NCBI GenBank assembly: GCA_036012125.1
Contig: DASCOS010000013.1
Span: 1-64,000, forward strand
DNA from: Vicinamibacterales bacterium
GTDB lineage: Bacteria; Acidobacteriota; Vicinamibacteria; Vicinamibacterales; UBA823
Length of the DNA: 64,000 bases
Direction: 5' to 3'
Below, piece by piece: positions 15,336 through 24,129 of this stretch (position 1 is its first letter; each line of letters begins with the position of its first letter). Both the position numbers and the translations under genes were made by a program. The notes beneath the pieces are model-generated. The model was given only the letters and a program-made list of their open reading frames with translations. It was not told the DNA's origin and did not search any database.

Positions 15336-16397
15336 TTAATCTATCCAACCACCGCCGAGCACCTCGTCCGCATCATAGAATACGACCGCCTGTCCGGGGG
15401 TGACTGAGAGTTGAGGGTTGTCGAAGCGGACGACAGCACGCCCACCCTCCTGTGCATGGACCACCGCTGCTGCTTCAGCATGTCGGTGTCGAATCTGTGC
15501 GGTTACCTGAAGGGGTGTCTTGGGGGGTGCTCCGCCAATCCAATTTACTGCGGAGGCTGTCAGGGTGGACTCCTCTAAGTCCTTCCGATTACCTACGGTC
15601 ACACTACGAGATATTGCGTCAATAGAGGTTACATATAGTCGGCTACTTGAGGCGATTCTAAGTCCCTTGCGCTGCCCGACAGTGAAATGGTGAACGCCGT
15701 CATGCTGACCAAGGATTCGACCTGACTCGTCAAGAATATTTCCCTTAGGCAATGGTGTAGTTGCATGGCTCTCGACGAAGTTCGCGTGGTCGCCGTTCGC
15801 AATGAAGCACAGCTCTTGGCTGTCGGGTTTATCGGCTACGGGTAAATTCCAATCACGAGCATACGAACGGACCTGTGCCTTGTTGAGCGACCCGACTGGA
15901 AAGGCAGCCCGTGCCAGTTGGGCCTGGTTTAGTGAGAACAGAAAGTAAGACTGGTCCTTTCCTCGGTCGACGCCCCGTCGCAGTCGATAGAGGCCGGTGT
16001 AAGCATCGCGATCGACTTGGGCATAATGCCCCGTGGCGACAGCTGCAGTATTGAGAGCGGTTGCTCGGTCAAGCAGATGGGAGAATTTGAGCTCACCGTT
16101 ACAGTGAACACAAGGGATCGGGGTCCGCCCTGCCGCATACTCACTGACGAAATTCCGGACTACGTGTTTACTAAATGAACTCTGGTAATTGACGATGTAG
16201 TGAGGGATCTCGAGGGTGGCAGCGGTCCTCCGAGCATCGTGGAGGTCGTCAAGCGTGCAACAGCTTCCGAAGTGTTCATTCTTGCTCTGGTCGTATAGTT
16301 GCATCGACAATCCAACTACATCGTGTCCGGCATCGTTCAAAAGAGCTGCAGCAACCGAGGAATCGACGCCACCCGACATAGCAACGACGATTCGCAT
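15336..16397 (-). CDS. mnmA: tRNA-specific 2-thiouridylase
   Basis: Makes 2-thiouridine at position 34 of tRNA-Lys, -Glu and -Gln, using ATP and sulfur passed from a cysteine desulfurase. The PP-loop SGGVDSSVAA is at residues 8-17. The first catalytic cysteine is within PCVHCN (Cys96/Cys99) and the second is Cys197 in SQELCFI. The C-terminal beta-barrel (VGQRKGLRI, later GQAVVFYD) is complete; length 353 is normal. Its ATG shares one base with the iscS stop (TAATG), so translation is coupled to the sulfur donor. Two of its expected substrate tRNAs, Glu(UUC) and Lys(UUU), are encoded in this window. Confidence 0.95.
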   Translation of the reverse strand: MRIVVAMSGGVDSSVAAALLNDAGHDVVGLSMQLYDQSKNEHFGSCCTLDDLHDARRTAATLEIPHYIVNYQSSFSKHVVRNFVSEYAAGRTPIPCVHCNGELKFSHLLDRATALNTAAVATGHYAQVDRDAYTGLYRLRRGVDRGKDQSYFLFSLNQAQLARAAFPVGSLNKAQVRSYARDWNLPVADKPDSQELCFIANGDHANFVESHATTPLPKGNILDESGRILGQHDGVHHFTVGQRKGLRIASSSRLYVTSIDAISRSVTVGNRKDLEESTLTASAVNWIGGAPPKTPLQVTAQIRHRHAEAAAVVHAQEGGRAVVRFDNPQLSVTPGQAVVFYDADEVLGGGWID

Positions 16398-17614
16398 TAG
16401 CGATTCCCTCTTGATGCGCTCGAATCACTTTCAGTGGGACGCCTATTTCTATCCATGCGGAGACTACTACTGGACAGGGCTCGTAGGCGGCCGACGATGG
16501 CAGGTAATATGTTTACCAGGTGATCCACGTCGGATTGGGTATTGCCCGTTCCTAGACTAAATCTAATAGAACTCTGCACCCGATTTGAAGGGAGTCCCAT
16601 TGCCCGAAGTACATGTGACGGTTCAAGTGTGCCTGAGGAACAGGCGGAGCCAGTAGACACAGCCACCCCTTCGAGATCGAGCGCAATGAGAAGAGACTCG
16701 GCTTCGACTCCAGCAAAACTGATATTTGAGGTGTTAGGAACTCGTTGATCTTGCTGACCATTGATTGCGGTGTCCGATATTTTTTGCAGAATGCCTTCCT
16801 CAAGAAGATCCCGTAGCGCGGAGAACTCATGTTTGGACTCGGCAAGCTTCCCCTGTGCTAGTGCTGAAGCGACACCTAATCCAACCAAACCTGGGACATT
16901 TTCGGTGCCAGCCCGTCGATTCCGTTCGTGTCGTCCTCCCGTTTGAACAGTGGACAATCGGATGCCCCTTTTTAGCCAAAGGGCTCCAACGCCTTTGGGG
17001 CCATTATATTTGTGCGCCGACAGCGATAGTAAGTCCGGTCCGAGTGTCTTCACGTTAACAGGGATCTTGCCAATTGATTGGATGGCATCAGTGTGAAACA
17101 GCGCGCCATGCTTGTGAGCGATTTCAGCCAGTTCAGTGATTGGCTGAATTGTACCGATTTCATTATTCGCATGCATCACCGAGACGAGTGCGGTATTGCC
17201 ATCAATTGCCTTTGTAAGGTCTACGGCAGACACCATCCCATTGGTGTCGACCGGAAGAAGAGTGGTTTGCCAGCCTTGGCGACCAAGCGCTTTAATTGTG
17301 TTCAACACTGCTTCGTGTTCGATTGCGCTGGTGATCAAATGTCTACGGCCTGTTGACCTCACCGCGTCTGCTACGCCACGAATTGCAAGGTTGTCGGCCT
17401 CGGTACCTCCGCTAGTAAAGACAATCTCTGAGGGTTCGGCCTTGATGAGAGCCGCAACAGTTGCTCGAGCTTTGTCGACCAACTGCTTAGCACGTTGGCC
17501 AAAGTGGTGGACGCTAGATGGGTTTCCAAACTCGACCCGAAGAGTGGCAGAAATAGCTTCGACGACGGCAGGGTCAAGAGGGGTGGTAGCGTTGTGGTCG
17601 AGGTAGATCCGCAT
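16397..17614 (-). CDS. Cysteine desulfurase
   Basis: A PLP enzyme of the NifS/IscS family that takes sulfur from cysteine for Fe-S clusters and tRNA thiolation. Visible features: LDHNATTPLD at the start, FTSGGTEADNLAI, the Schiff-base lysine Lys202 in SAHKYNGPKG, and the catalytic Cys325 in STGSACSSG on the mobile loop. The C-terminal ~20 residues (RMDRNRRPTESDS...) are polar and extra. No iscU or iscA follows; it is coupled to mnmA, so its main partner is probably the tRNA thiolation pathway, though it may also serve Fe-S assembly. Confidence 0.93.
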   Translation of the reverse strand: MRIYLDHNATTPLDPAVVEAISATLRVEFGNPSSVHHFGQRAKQLVDKARATVAALIKAEPSEIVFTSGGTEADNLAIRGVADAVRSTGRRHLITSAIEHEAVLNTIKALGRQGWQTTLLPVDTNGMVSAVDLTKAIDGNTALVSVMHANNEIGTIQPITELAEIAHKHGALFHTDAIQSIGKIPVNVKTLGPDLLSLSAHKYNGPKGVGALWLKRGIRLSTVQTGGRHERNRRAGTENVPGLVGLGVASALAQGKLAESKHEFSALRDLLEEGILQKISDTAINGQQDQRVPNTSNISFAGVEAESLLIALDLEGVAVSTGSACSSGTLEPSHVLRAMGLPSNRVQSSIRFSLGTGNTQSDVDHLVNILPAIVGRLRALSSSSLRMDRNRRPTESDSSASRGNR

Positions 17615-17914
17615 TGGTGGTCATCCTGTGGTCATTCGTCTGTTGATTGCCGCGAGGACCTAACTCGTGTGGTGCAGATTCGTGCAACGGCCCAAAGGGT
17701 CGCTATGTGGTCAGGCCACAATTGAGATCGGCAGGGTCGCGAATCAACCCACAGTCATTTCCATCATAGCATCGGCCTCCTAAACATAGGCAATAAAACG
17801 AGCTATGAACGGCGAGAATCACTTTCATATACCTGTCTACTTTCATATACTGGTTGACTCGCCGACTTCAAACGCAGCCAAGCGTGTTGGCGACTGCTCC
17901 TGGAGAAAGTCGAT
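17615..17914. other. 300-base gap between the desulfurase gene and a bactofilin gene
   Basis: No gene recognised. It holds the divergent promoters of the two flanking genes and a two-copy 12-base direct repeat (17821-17850). GGAGAAAG just before 17915 is the ribosome-binding site of the bactofilin gene. Confidence 0.4.
17821..17850 (+). repeat. Two-copy direct repeat ACTTTCATATAC, 18-base period
   Basis: Identical 12-mers at 17821-17832 and 17839-17850, 65-95 bases upstream of the bactofilin ATG. The spacing is close to two helical turns, as for tandem activator sites, but this could be chance. Confidence 0.6.
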
Positions 17915-18448
17915 ATGTGGAAACGAGATGAATCAGTGAAGAAGATCAATTCCAATAAACGAGGCATGGACCTAAATGGTTCAGGAGATGAAGGGGTTGA
18001 TTACCGGGCCAACGTTGGAGCTAAGAGTCCCGTGACAAAAATCGTCAATATCGGTAAGTCCGTCATGATTAAAGGTCAGGTCAACGGTAACGAAGACCTC
18101 ACGATTGAGGGACGTGTTGATGGGAAGATTGAGCTTGAGCAGAACGTTCTGACGATCGGGCCCAACGGTAAGATTGAGGCTGAATTGATTGCGAAGTCCG
18201 TAGTGGTATTAGGCAACGTGACGGGTAATGTAACAGCCACGGAACGAATTGAAATTCGCGATAGCGGTTCCGTTGATGGCGATCTTGTTGCACCCCGGGT
18301 GGTGATCGCCGAGGGTGCTCATTTCCGAGGCAGCGTTGATATGCAGCGGGGAATTGTAGATCAGTCGGAATCTGAGAAGAAGTCCACTGAGGTAAAGCCG
18401 GCGACTGAGAGCTTTGAGTCCAAACGGGCTGTACCTGCCGTACGATAG
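17915..18448 (+). CDS. Bactofilin (polymer-forming cytoskeletal protein), copy 1
   Basis: A 177-residue protein. The central domain (residues ~45-145) is the bactofilin right-handed beta-helix, with hydrophobic residues repeating every other position: NIGKSVMIKGQVNGNEDLTI, VDGKIELEQNVLTIGPNGKI, VVVLGNVTGNVTATERIEI, VDGDLVAPRVVIAEGAHF. N- and C-terminal flanks are polar and disordered, as usual. Bactofilins form nucleotide-free filaments that localise cell-wall or stalk machinery. A second bactofilin is at 60057. Confidence 0.93.
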   Translation: MWKRDESVKKINSNKRGMDLNGSGDEGVDYRANVGAKSPVTKIVNIGKSVMIKGQVNGNEDLTIEGRVDGKIELEQNVLTIGPNGKIEAELIAKSVVVLGNVTGNVTATERIEIRDSGSVDGDLVAPRVVIAEGAHFRGSVDMQRGIVDQSESEKKSTEVKPATESFESKRAVPAVR

Positions 18449-18489
18449 CTTTTAGAAAGTCATTTGTAATTGTGTGGCTTCTTCCTATC

Positions 18490-18514
18490 CTTACTTCAAT
18501 ACGATTGAAGTGAG
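18490..18514 (+). repeat. Near-perfect inverted repeat, 11-base arms, 3-base loop
   Basis: CTTACTTCAAT and ATTGAAGTGAG pair over 11 positions with one T-G mismatch in DNA (a wobble in RNA), around ACG. It lies 42 bases after the bactofilin stop. There is no T-run directly after it, so it is not a textbook terminator; it could be an operator or RNA-processing hairpin. Confidence 0.6.
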
Positions 18515-18604
18515 GTCACGGTAGTGGCGCTTTTGTTTGTAGGAGTTTATAGTTGTCTCTGTTGGGCTTCTTCGAAATGAATCAACCACGTTAATTAGGC
18601 AAGT

Positions 18605-19474
18605 ATGACTGGAAGGCGGCAGGCGCTCGGTCGAAATCTGAGGGAACTACTTCCGCGTCCGCACCCAGGTTGCCGAGTTTCCAATATTGGAAGCGTCATC
18701 GGCAGTCAAATTCCCTTTGACGATCGTCTGGGTATCGATTCGGACGCGGGGTCTCGAGGGCCCCCGGATGCATTAATTTGCAAGGATGACGTGTCGAGCT
18801 CTCAGAGATTTTCATCAGCAAATAATCGTTCGAATTGGAGCGGTTCGGGTGGATTATTGCGCCTTGATCAAGAAACTTCGGGAGACACCATTTTTTCAAC
18901 GAGGGGCCTTGGTCGGTTTGTACAGTATTTGGAGAAGTTAAGGTCTCCAACGGTAATTGATTTGGGGCCAGGGGTCGGTTCCAGTGTGGCCTTCTTCGGA
19001 GAGCGACTCGGTTGCAAGTTGATTGTTGAGGATCTATTTACGGAACTTGATAATTCGGCGGATCAAACTGAGCCAGAGAGTGACCGATTAACTTCGGTCA
19101 TGCGTGAGCGCCTCGATTATAAGGCCGATAGTATCGATGGGGTGCTGTGCTGGGATGTGTTTGATTACCTAGACAAGCTTTCAGCTGAGAGTCTTGCGCA
19201 GCAAATTGTCCGCATTTTAAAGCCTGGCGGCGCGGTGTTTGCTTTATTCAGCGAGTGCAGGCTTAGCGAACGTTGCCTCGCAAAATACGCGATTGTCGAC
19301 ACTGAGCATTTAGAATTACGAACGTATTCTACTGCTCGAAGTAAGACCAGGTGGTGGGGCAGTCGTGATGTGTGTAAGCTTTTTCATGGCTTGACTATAG
19401 GTGAAAGCTATTTACTAAGAATTCAAATTCGTGAAATGTTGTTTTTGAAGCCGCGGCCTACTACGGGCCTCTAA
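18605..19474 (+). CDS. SAM-dependent methyltransferase-like protein
   Basis: A 289-residue protein. Residues ~1-95 are polar and have no recognisable fold. Residues ~115-225 are a class I methyltransferase core: motif I VIDLGPGVGSSVAFFG, the acidic VED after beta-2, then DSIDGVLCWDVFDYL and the post-motif RILKPGGAVFALF. The substrate is unknown. The ATG at 18605 has no clear ribosome-binding site, so the true start may be further in. Expression from the hairpin-containing gap is possible. Confidence 0.72.
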   Translation: MTGRRQALGRNLRELLPRPHPGCRVSNIGSVIGSQIPFDDRLGIDSDAGSRGPPDALICKDDVSSSQRFSSANNRSNWSGSGGLLRLDQETSGDTIFSTRGLGRFVQYLEKLRSPTVIDLGPGVGSSVAFFGERLGCKLIVEDLFTELDNSADQTEPESDRLTSVMRERLDYKADSIDGVLCWDVFDYLDKLSAESLAQQIVRILKPGGAVFALFSECRLSERCLAKYAIVDTEHLELRTYSTARSKTRWWGSRDVCKLFHGLTIGESYLLRIQIREMLFLKPRPTTGL

Positions 19475-19533
19475 GTCGAATCTTTAGTTAGCGATTTTGG
19501 CTCGAAGCGACAGTGTTAGACCAGAGGGGAGTC

Positions 19534-20325
19534 ATGGCTCGTCCAATAATCGCACTCTTAAGCGATTTCGGAAGCCAAGATCACTACGCCGGTGCAATGA
19601 AAGGTGTGGTCCTCAGCATTTGCCCTGAAGCCACCCTTGTCGATATTTCACATGACATTGCTCCGCATGACATTCTTGGTGGCGCTTTACAACTGGCCGC
19701 TTCTTATTCCTACTTTCCGCAGGGCACAGTCTTTCTCGTTGTGGTTGACCCTGGGGTAGGTTCGAAGCGTCGGGGACTTGTAGCGGACACAGGTGATTAC
19801 CGGTTCGTAGCCCCTGATAATGGGGTATTGACGGCAGTGTTTGCCGAGGGTCCACCGAAGACCATTGTCGAGATAACCGAAAGGCGTTACGGTCGCCCAA
19901 CGGTTAGCCGAACCTTTGAAGGGCGGGATCGTTTTGCGCCAGCAGCGGCTTGGCTGGCAAAGGGTACACGGTTAGCGGCACTTGGGCGTCCACTCCAATC
20001 TTATAGAACCATCGAAATACCAGTGCCGGTAATCGAGGCTGAAACTATCAAAGGTCAGGTAATTAGAGTCGATCGATTTGGAAATGCAGTGACCAATATT
20101 GATCGAAACTGTTTTGAGCGATTTGCTAATGCCGGCGCTGTGCAGGTAAAGGCTGGCGACTATCGCATCGACCGGTTGGTTGCTACTTACGAAGATATTG
20201 GCAGCGGCGAGGTGTCTGCGCTGTTCGGTAGTACCGACCATCTTGAGTTGACAGCAAACTCCTCCAGTGCAGCTAGGCGTCTTGGCTTGGACCGCGGATC
20301 GCTGGTAGTGGTGACTCGAGATTGA
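19534..20325 (+). CDS. SAM hydroxide adenosyltransferase family protein (DUF62)
   Basis: About 263 residues of the fluorinase/chlorinase-like family. Most bacterial members hydrolyse SAM to adenosine and methionine. Diagnostic stretches are LLSDFGSQDHYAGAMKG at the start, the DISHDI segment with the conserved Asp-His, VVVDPGVGS and APDNGVL. It lacks an evident insertion typical of the true fluorinase, so the hydrolase role is more likely. The ATG at 19534 has GAGGGGA upstream; an in-frame GTG at 19513 is less likely. Confidence 0.88.
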   Translation: MARPIIALLSDFGSQDHYAGAMKGVVLSICPEATLVDISHDIAPHDILGGALQLAASYSYFPQGTVFLVVVDPGVGSKRRGLVADTGDYRFVAPDNGVLTAVFAEGPPKTIVEITERRYGRPTVSRTFEGRDRFAPAAAWLAKGTRLAALGRPLQSYRTIEIPVPVIEAETIKGQVIRVDRFGNAVTNIDRNCFERFANAGAVQVKAGDYRIDRLVATYEDIGSGEVSALFGSTDHLELTANSSSAARRLGLDRGSLVVVTRD

Positions 20326-20457
20326 CGGCCAGGGCCAAGGTTTTCACCCGAGGTTGCTTTTACTGCTACTGTTCACCGTGATACCATTCACTGTTTTGCT
20401 ATCAGGAATTTCATTAACACATCGGTTGTCATCTTAAGAGCCGTCAGATCACTTATC

Positions 20458-21666
20458 ATGCTTGGATTTGATCTCAACGAAGAACACCAGCTTCTGGAGC
20501 AATCCGTTCGTGAGTGGGGGGCCAAGGAGATTGCTCCAAAGATTCACGACCTCGATCGGGCCCACCAGTTCGACGCGACCATTCTTCCGAAAATGGCTGA
20601 TCTTGGATTACTTGGAGTGTGTGTGCCCGCGGCTTATGGCGGTGCAGGTATGGACTACATTAGCCTTGGCCTGGCGAGCGAAGAGCTTGAGTATGTGGAT
20701 ACTTCGTTACGGGTAATCCTTTCTGTGCACGTTGGTCTTAATTGCCTTTCCCTTTTAGCTTGGGGCACCGAATCTCAGAAGCAACAATATTTGGTTCCGC
20801 AGGCTCGGGGAGAGCGTATTTCGACTTACGGTCTAACGGAGCCGGCGGCGGGTAGTGATGTGCGGGGCTTGCAAAGTATTGCTGAAAAAAATGGCGCGGA
20901 CTACATTCTGACTGGTGAAAAGCAATGGATATCACTAGCTGATGTGGCTGACAACTTTTTGGTGTTTGCTTGGACCGACGCGGAGAAGAAACGTCAGCGC
21001 GACCCATCAGGACTCACAGCGTTTATTGTTGAGCGAGATTTTAAGGGCTTTTCAAGCGGAACGATGAAGGAGAAGTGGGGCATTTTGGCTGGTAACACGG
21101 GTTACTTCAAGATGGACGAGGTGAGGGTGCCATCAGAGAATGTATTGGGTAGGCCTGGCGAAGGATTCAAAATTGCCATGTTTGCGTTGGATCAAGGTCG
21201 TTACACGGTTGCAGCAGGGGCTACTGGGTTAATTCGCGCATGCCGGGATGCGAGCGCGTCCTACGCGAAAGAACGACAGGCGTTTGGAGTTGAGATTGCT
21301 CAGCACCAACTTGTTAAGGCGATGATTGCTCAAATGGAGTCAGACTATCAGGCCGCGAGGTTGCTTTGGCTACGATCGGGTTGCATGAAGAATGAAGGTA
21401 AACGAAATACTCGGGAGACCAGTCTAGCTAAATGGTTTACTACGGTTGCATCGGAGCGAGCAGCTAGCGATGCGGTCCAGGTTCACGGTGCGAACGGGTA
21501 TTCTGACGAGTATCCTGTTGGCCGGTTCTTCCGAAACTGCAAGGGAGCAGTAATTTACGAGGGAACACGAGAAATCCACACTCTAATGCAAGCAGATTAT
21601 GTTCTTGGCTATAGACAGGATGGCTCAACTCGGTGCCAGTTGCCGGCTTATGTGCCGTCAGAGTGA
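20458..21666 (+). CDS. Acyl-CoA dehydrogenase
   Basis: A 402-residue FAD flavoprotein catalysing alpha,beta-desaturation of an acyl-CoA. The N-terminal helical domain, the middle beta domain (YGLTEPAAGSDV, EKQWISLA) and the C-terminal helical domain (ALDQGRYTVAAGATG, KERQAFG) are complete. YEGTREIH near residue 375 carries the catalytic Glu in the position used by short-chain, butyryl- and glutaryl-type enzymes. No electron-transfer flavoprotein or other beta-oxidation gene is adjacent, so the substrate is open. Confidence 0.92.
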   Translation: MLGFDLNEEHQLLEQSVREWGAKEIAPKIHDLDRAHQFDATILPKMADLGLLGVCVPAAYGGAGMDYISLGLASEELEYVDTSLRVILSVHVGLNCLSLLAWGTESQKQQYLVPQARGERISTYGLTEPAAGSDVRGLQSIAEKNGADYILTGEKQWISLADVADNFLVFAWTDAEKKRQRDPSGLTAFIVERDFKGFSSGTMKEKWGILAGNTGYFKMDEVRVPSENVLGRPGEGFKIAMFALDQGRYTVAAGATGLIRACRDASASYAKERQAFGVEIAQHQLVKAMIAQMESDYQAARLLWLRSGCMKNEGKRNTRETSLAKWFTTVASERAASDAVQVHGANGYSDEYPVGRFFRNCKGAVIYEGTREIHTLMQADYVLGYRQDGSTRCQLPAYVPSE

Positions 21667-21693
21667 TGAACACTCTGTTCCGAGGACGAACTG

Positions 21694-22677
21694 ATGAACT
21701 CAGATCTCTCTCTCGATTTTCTCACTGTAGTTGAGCAGGCGGCTATTGCTTGTGCCCATACGATGGGTCAAGGGGATCGCCACCAATCAGACCTAGTGGC
21801 GGTTGAGGCGATGCGTCGATCGATGGACGCCGTACCGATGAACGGAACTGTCGTCATTGGGGAAGGTGAGCGGGACGAAGCTCCGATGCTGTTCATAGGC
21901 GAAAAGGTTGGTAAGGCCCAACACGACTCAGGGTCCTATCCGGAAATTGATATAGCCGTCGATCCACTGGAAGGTACCAACTTGTGCGCAACAGGTTCGC
22001 CAAATGCGATCGCGGTCCTGGCGGCAGCCGATCGAGGTGGATTGCTGCATGCTCCTGATATCTACATGGAAAAACTGGTCGTTGGACCCAGCTGTAAGGA
22101 GGCGGTGAGTCTCGATGCGTCTGTGTCTGAGAATCTCGGTGCTATCGCTGAGTGCCTTGGTCGCCGAGTTGAGGACCTCGTTGTAGTGGTTTTAGACCGG
22201 TCTCGCCATAAGAAACTAATTGATGATATCAGGGCAGCCGGCGCTCGGATTCTACTGATAACGGATGGCGATCTATCAGCAGGAATCTCGGCGGCAGTGG
22301 CAGGAAGCGGAATCCATGCAGTGATGGGTACGGGTGGCGCACCTGAAGGAGTATTGGCCGCAGCAGCCGCGCGATGTTTGAATGGTGAGATTCTCGCCCG
22401 CCTTGTGGTTAGGAAACCGGAAGATGAGGAGCGGTGCCGAGCCATGGGTATCAGTGATTTGAAACGGGTTTATCGTGCCCGCGATCTGGCATCTAGTGAA
22501 TCGATTATTTTTGCTGCCACCGGGGTAACAGAAGGGACTCTAATGCAAGGCGTTCGGTTTTTCGGTGATGGGATTCGCACCCATTCACTGATTATGCAAA
22601 CACGACCGCACCAAGTGCGCTTCGTAGATACTATTCACGTTAGAGGAAAATCCACTGAAACGCTAGTTCGGCTCTAA
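21694..22677 (+). CDS. glpX: Fructose-1,6-bisphosphatase, class II
   Basis: A gluconeogenic phosphatase of the GlpX type, 327 residues (normal). Motifs: [14 protein letters not shown] near residue 50 (metal-binding Glu), [14 protein letters not shown] near 88 and [13 protein letters not shown], the GlpX hallmark. GAGGACG lies just before the ATG. In some bacteria this type also acts on sedoheptulose bisphosphate. Confidence 0.94.
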   Translation: MNSDLSLDFLTVVEQAAIACAHTMGQGDRHQSDLVAVEAMRRSMDAVPMNGTVVIGEGERDEAPMLFIGEKVGKAQHDSGSYPEIDIAVDPLEGTNLCATGSPNAIAVLAAADRGGLLHAPDIYMEKLVVGPSCKEAVSLDASVSENLGAIAECLGRRVEDLVVVVLDRSRHKKLIDDIRAAGARILLITDGDLSAGISAAVAGSGIHAVMGTGGAPEGVLAAAAARCLNGEILARLVVRKPEDEERCRAMGISDLKRVYRARDLASSESIIFAATGVTEGTLMQGVRFFGDGIRTHSLIMQTRPHQVRFVDTIHVRGKSTETLVRL

Positions 22678-22714
22678 TCGAGGGCAGGCCTATTGAATAG
22701 GCTGCGGCTCATTA

Positions 22715-23959
22715 TTGAACGACCTCCCTTCCAAGAAGCACCAATCCAGTCATGATTGGTGGCGGAATCAAACGGCTCTTACGGTCGCCACTTTCATTGG
22801 TTCGGCTGGTTTCACTCTAGTCATGCCATTTCTGCCGTTGTATTTTCGAGTCCTTGGTGTCACTGACGTAGGGGCGATTGCGGTGTGGGCTGGTGTCAGT
22901 GTAGGAATCACGCCGGCAGTTGCTGCCGTTATGACTCCGCTCTGGGGCAAACTTGGTGACCGCGTTGGGCGCAAGCCAATGGTCGCTAGAGCCCTGATGA
23001 GTTTTATCGTCGTAATGATCGCTCTAGCATTCGTTACAGCGCCATGGCAGGTTTTTGCTCTTCGTTTCTTGCACGGTGTGTTTGCTGGATACGGAGCACT
23101 GACGTTGGCAATGGCCGCGGAATCGGCACCGGCCGACCGGATGGCCCGTGCAGTCGGTCTCGTGCAAATAGCCCGAAGGCTCGGTCCCGCAATAGGCCCG
23201 GTCATAGGTGGTTTAGTGGCCGCCCTGGTCGGTTTAAGGCAAGCGTTTCTCGTGGCGGCGTTCCTCTACGTGCTAGCCATGGTGGTAATGCTGTCGCTTT
23301 ATCGTGAGCCGCCTCGCATTTTGTCTCGGCCATCTGACGATGTTAAGCCGAAGACTGTTCGCCAAGTAATCAGGTATAAAGGATTAGCTTTGATGATGAG
23401 CGTAATCTTTACAATGCAATATGTTGAGCGTAGCCTAGGCCCGGTTTTGCCCCTGTTCGTAGGGTCGCTTGGGGTGTCTATGGGCCAGGTTCCACTGTGG
23501 TCTGGAATTCTTTTTTCTCTAGTTGCCGGCGGTGGGGCCGTTGGTAACCATTTGTGTAGTCCGCTGCTTGAACGTTATTCACCGGGCACCGTGATTCTCG
23601 CAAGCATTATTGTGGCTACCGGCGTTGCTGCTAGTGTGTCTGGTGCTACGCAAGTCCTGTTGCTCGTAGCCGCATTGCCATTATTCGGGCTTGCGATCGG
23701 AATCGGCTCCACAGCCGCCTACACAATTGCGGGGCAGGTGATCCCTTCTGATGCGCAAGGTGTTGGTTTTGGTGTCTTGTCAAGCGCGTCGATGGTTGGG
23801 TTGGCGATTAGTCCTGTACTAAGCGGTTTACTAGGCAGTGTTAATCTACGGAGCGTCTTTTTCCTTGATGCATTACTGCTAGCGGCATTGGGCGTAGTCG
23901 GAAGTTCCAGTTTACGTAGAATTGTGACCATGAGAGATCTGAAGCCAGCTGAGCAGTAG
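22715..23959 (+). CDS. MFS transporter (drug-efflux type)
   Basis: A 414-residue protein with 12 hydrophobic segments. MTPLWGKLGDRVGRKP after TM2 is the MFS motif A, and GLVQIARRLGPAIGPVIGG in TM5 is close to the antiporter motif C (GxxxGPxxGG), which marks drug/H+ exporters. It starts with TTG (22715) if the N-terminal cytoplasmic segment is counted; no in-frame ATG lies nearer than the first helix. Substrate unknown. Confidence 0.85.
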   Translation: MNDLPSKKHQSSHDWWRNQTALTVATFIGSAGFTLVMPFLPLYFRVLGVTDVGAIAVWAGVSVGITPAVAAVMTPLWGKLGDRVGRKPMVARALMSFIVVMIALAFVTAPWQVFALRFLHGVFAGYGALTLAMAAESAPADRMARAVGLVQIARRLGPAIGPVIGGLVAALVGLRQAFLVAAFLYVLAMVVMLSLYREPPRILSRPSDDVKPKTVRQVIRYKGLALMMSVIFTMQYVERSLGPVLPLFVGSLGVSMGQVPLWSGILFSLVAGGGAVGNHLCSPLLERYSPGTVILASIIVATGVAASVSGATQVLLLVAALPLFGLAIGIGSTAAYTIAGQVIPSDAQGVGFGVLSSASMVGLAISPVLSGLLGSVNLRSVFFLDALLLAALGVVGSSSLRRIVTMRDLKPAEQ

Positions 23960-23962
23960 TCG

Positions 23963-24103
23963 TTATTCCTCGTCGCTAGGTGGCTTTCGGTATTTGCGTC
24001 TCCGGGGAGGACGTTTGGTGCGGTTTTCATGAGGGCCCCCGCGTTGACGGGGGAGAGGCACTCTCGGAGTCTTGGGCTTTCGTCTTATGCGTTTTGGTGT
24101 CAT
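23963..24103 (-). CDS. Possible 46-residue Arg/Lys/Pro-rich small protein
   Basis: A short minus-strand frame between the convergent stop of the MFS gene and the start of tsaC. It runs from an ATG (24101-24103) to a TAA (23963-23965) and encodes MTPKRIRRKPKTPRV, then RPPRRRKYRKPPSDEE at the end: about 19 Arg/Lys in 46 residues with a short acidic end. That composition suits a nucleic-acid- or ribosome-associated peptide, but no known family is recognised and no Shine-Dalgarno is visible. GATAAT about 25 bases upstream could be a -10 box. Could be a chance frame. Confidence 0.35.
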   Translation of the reverse strand: MTPKRIRRKPKTPRVPLPRQRGGPHENRTKRPPRRRKYRKPPSDEE

Positions 24104-24129
24104 TTAAGAGTCGTTTTGAGAATTATCGC

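Noticed and set aside
24031-24050. CCCCCG/CGGGGG hairpin as terminator of the MFS gene
   Set aside because: Six-base stem, no T-run; it also falls inside the possible small basic gene.
23980-24129. Longer start for tsaC
   Set aside because: The extra ~50 residues have no YrdC-like sequence, and the ATG at 24130 gives the normal start of the domain.
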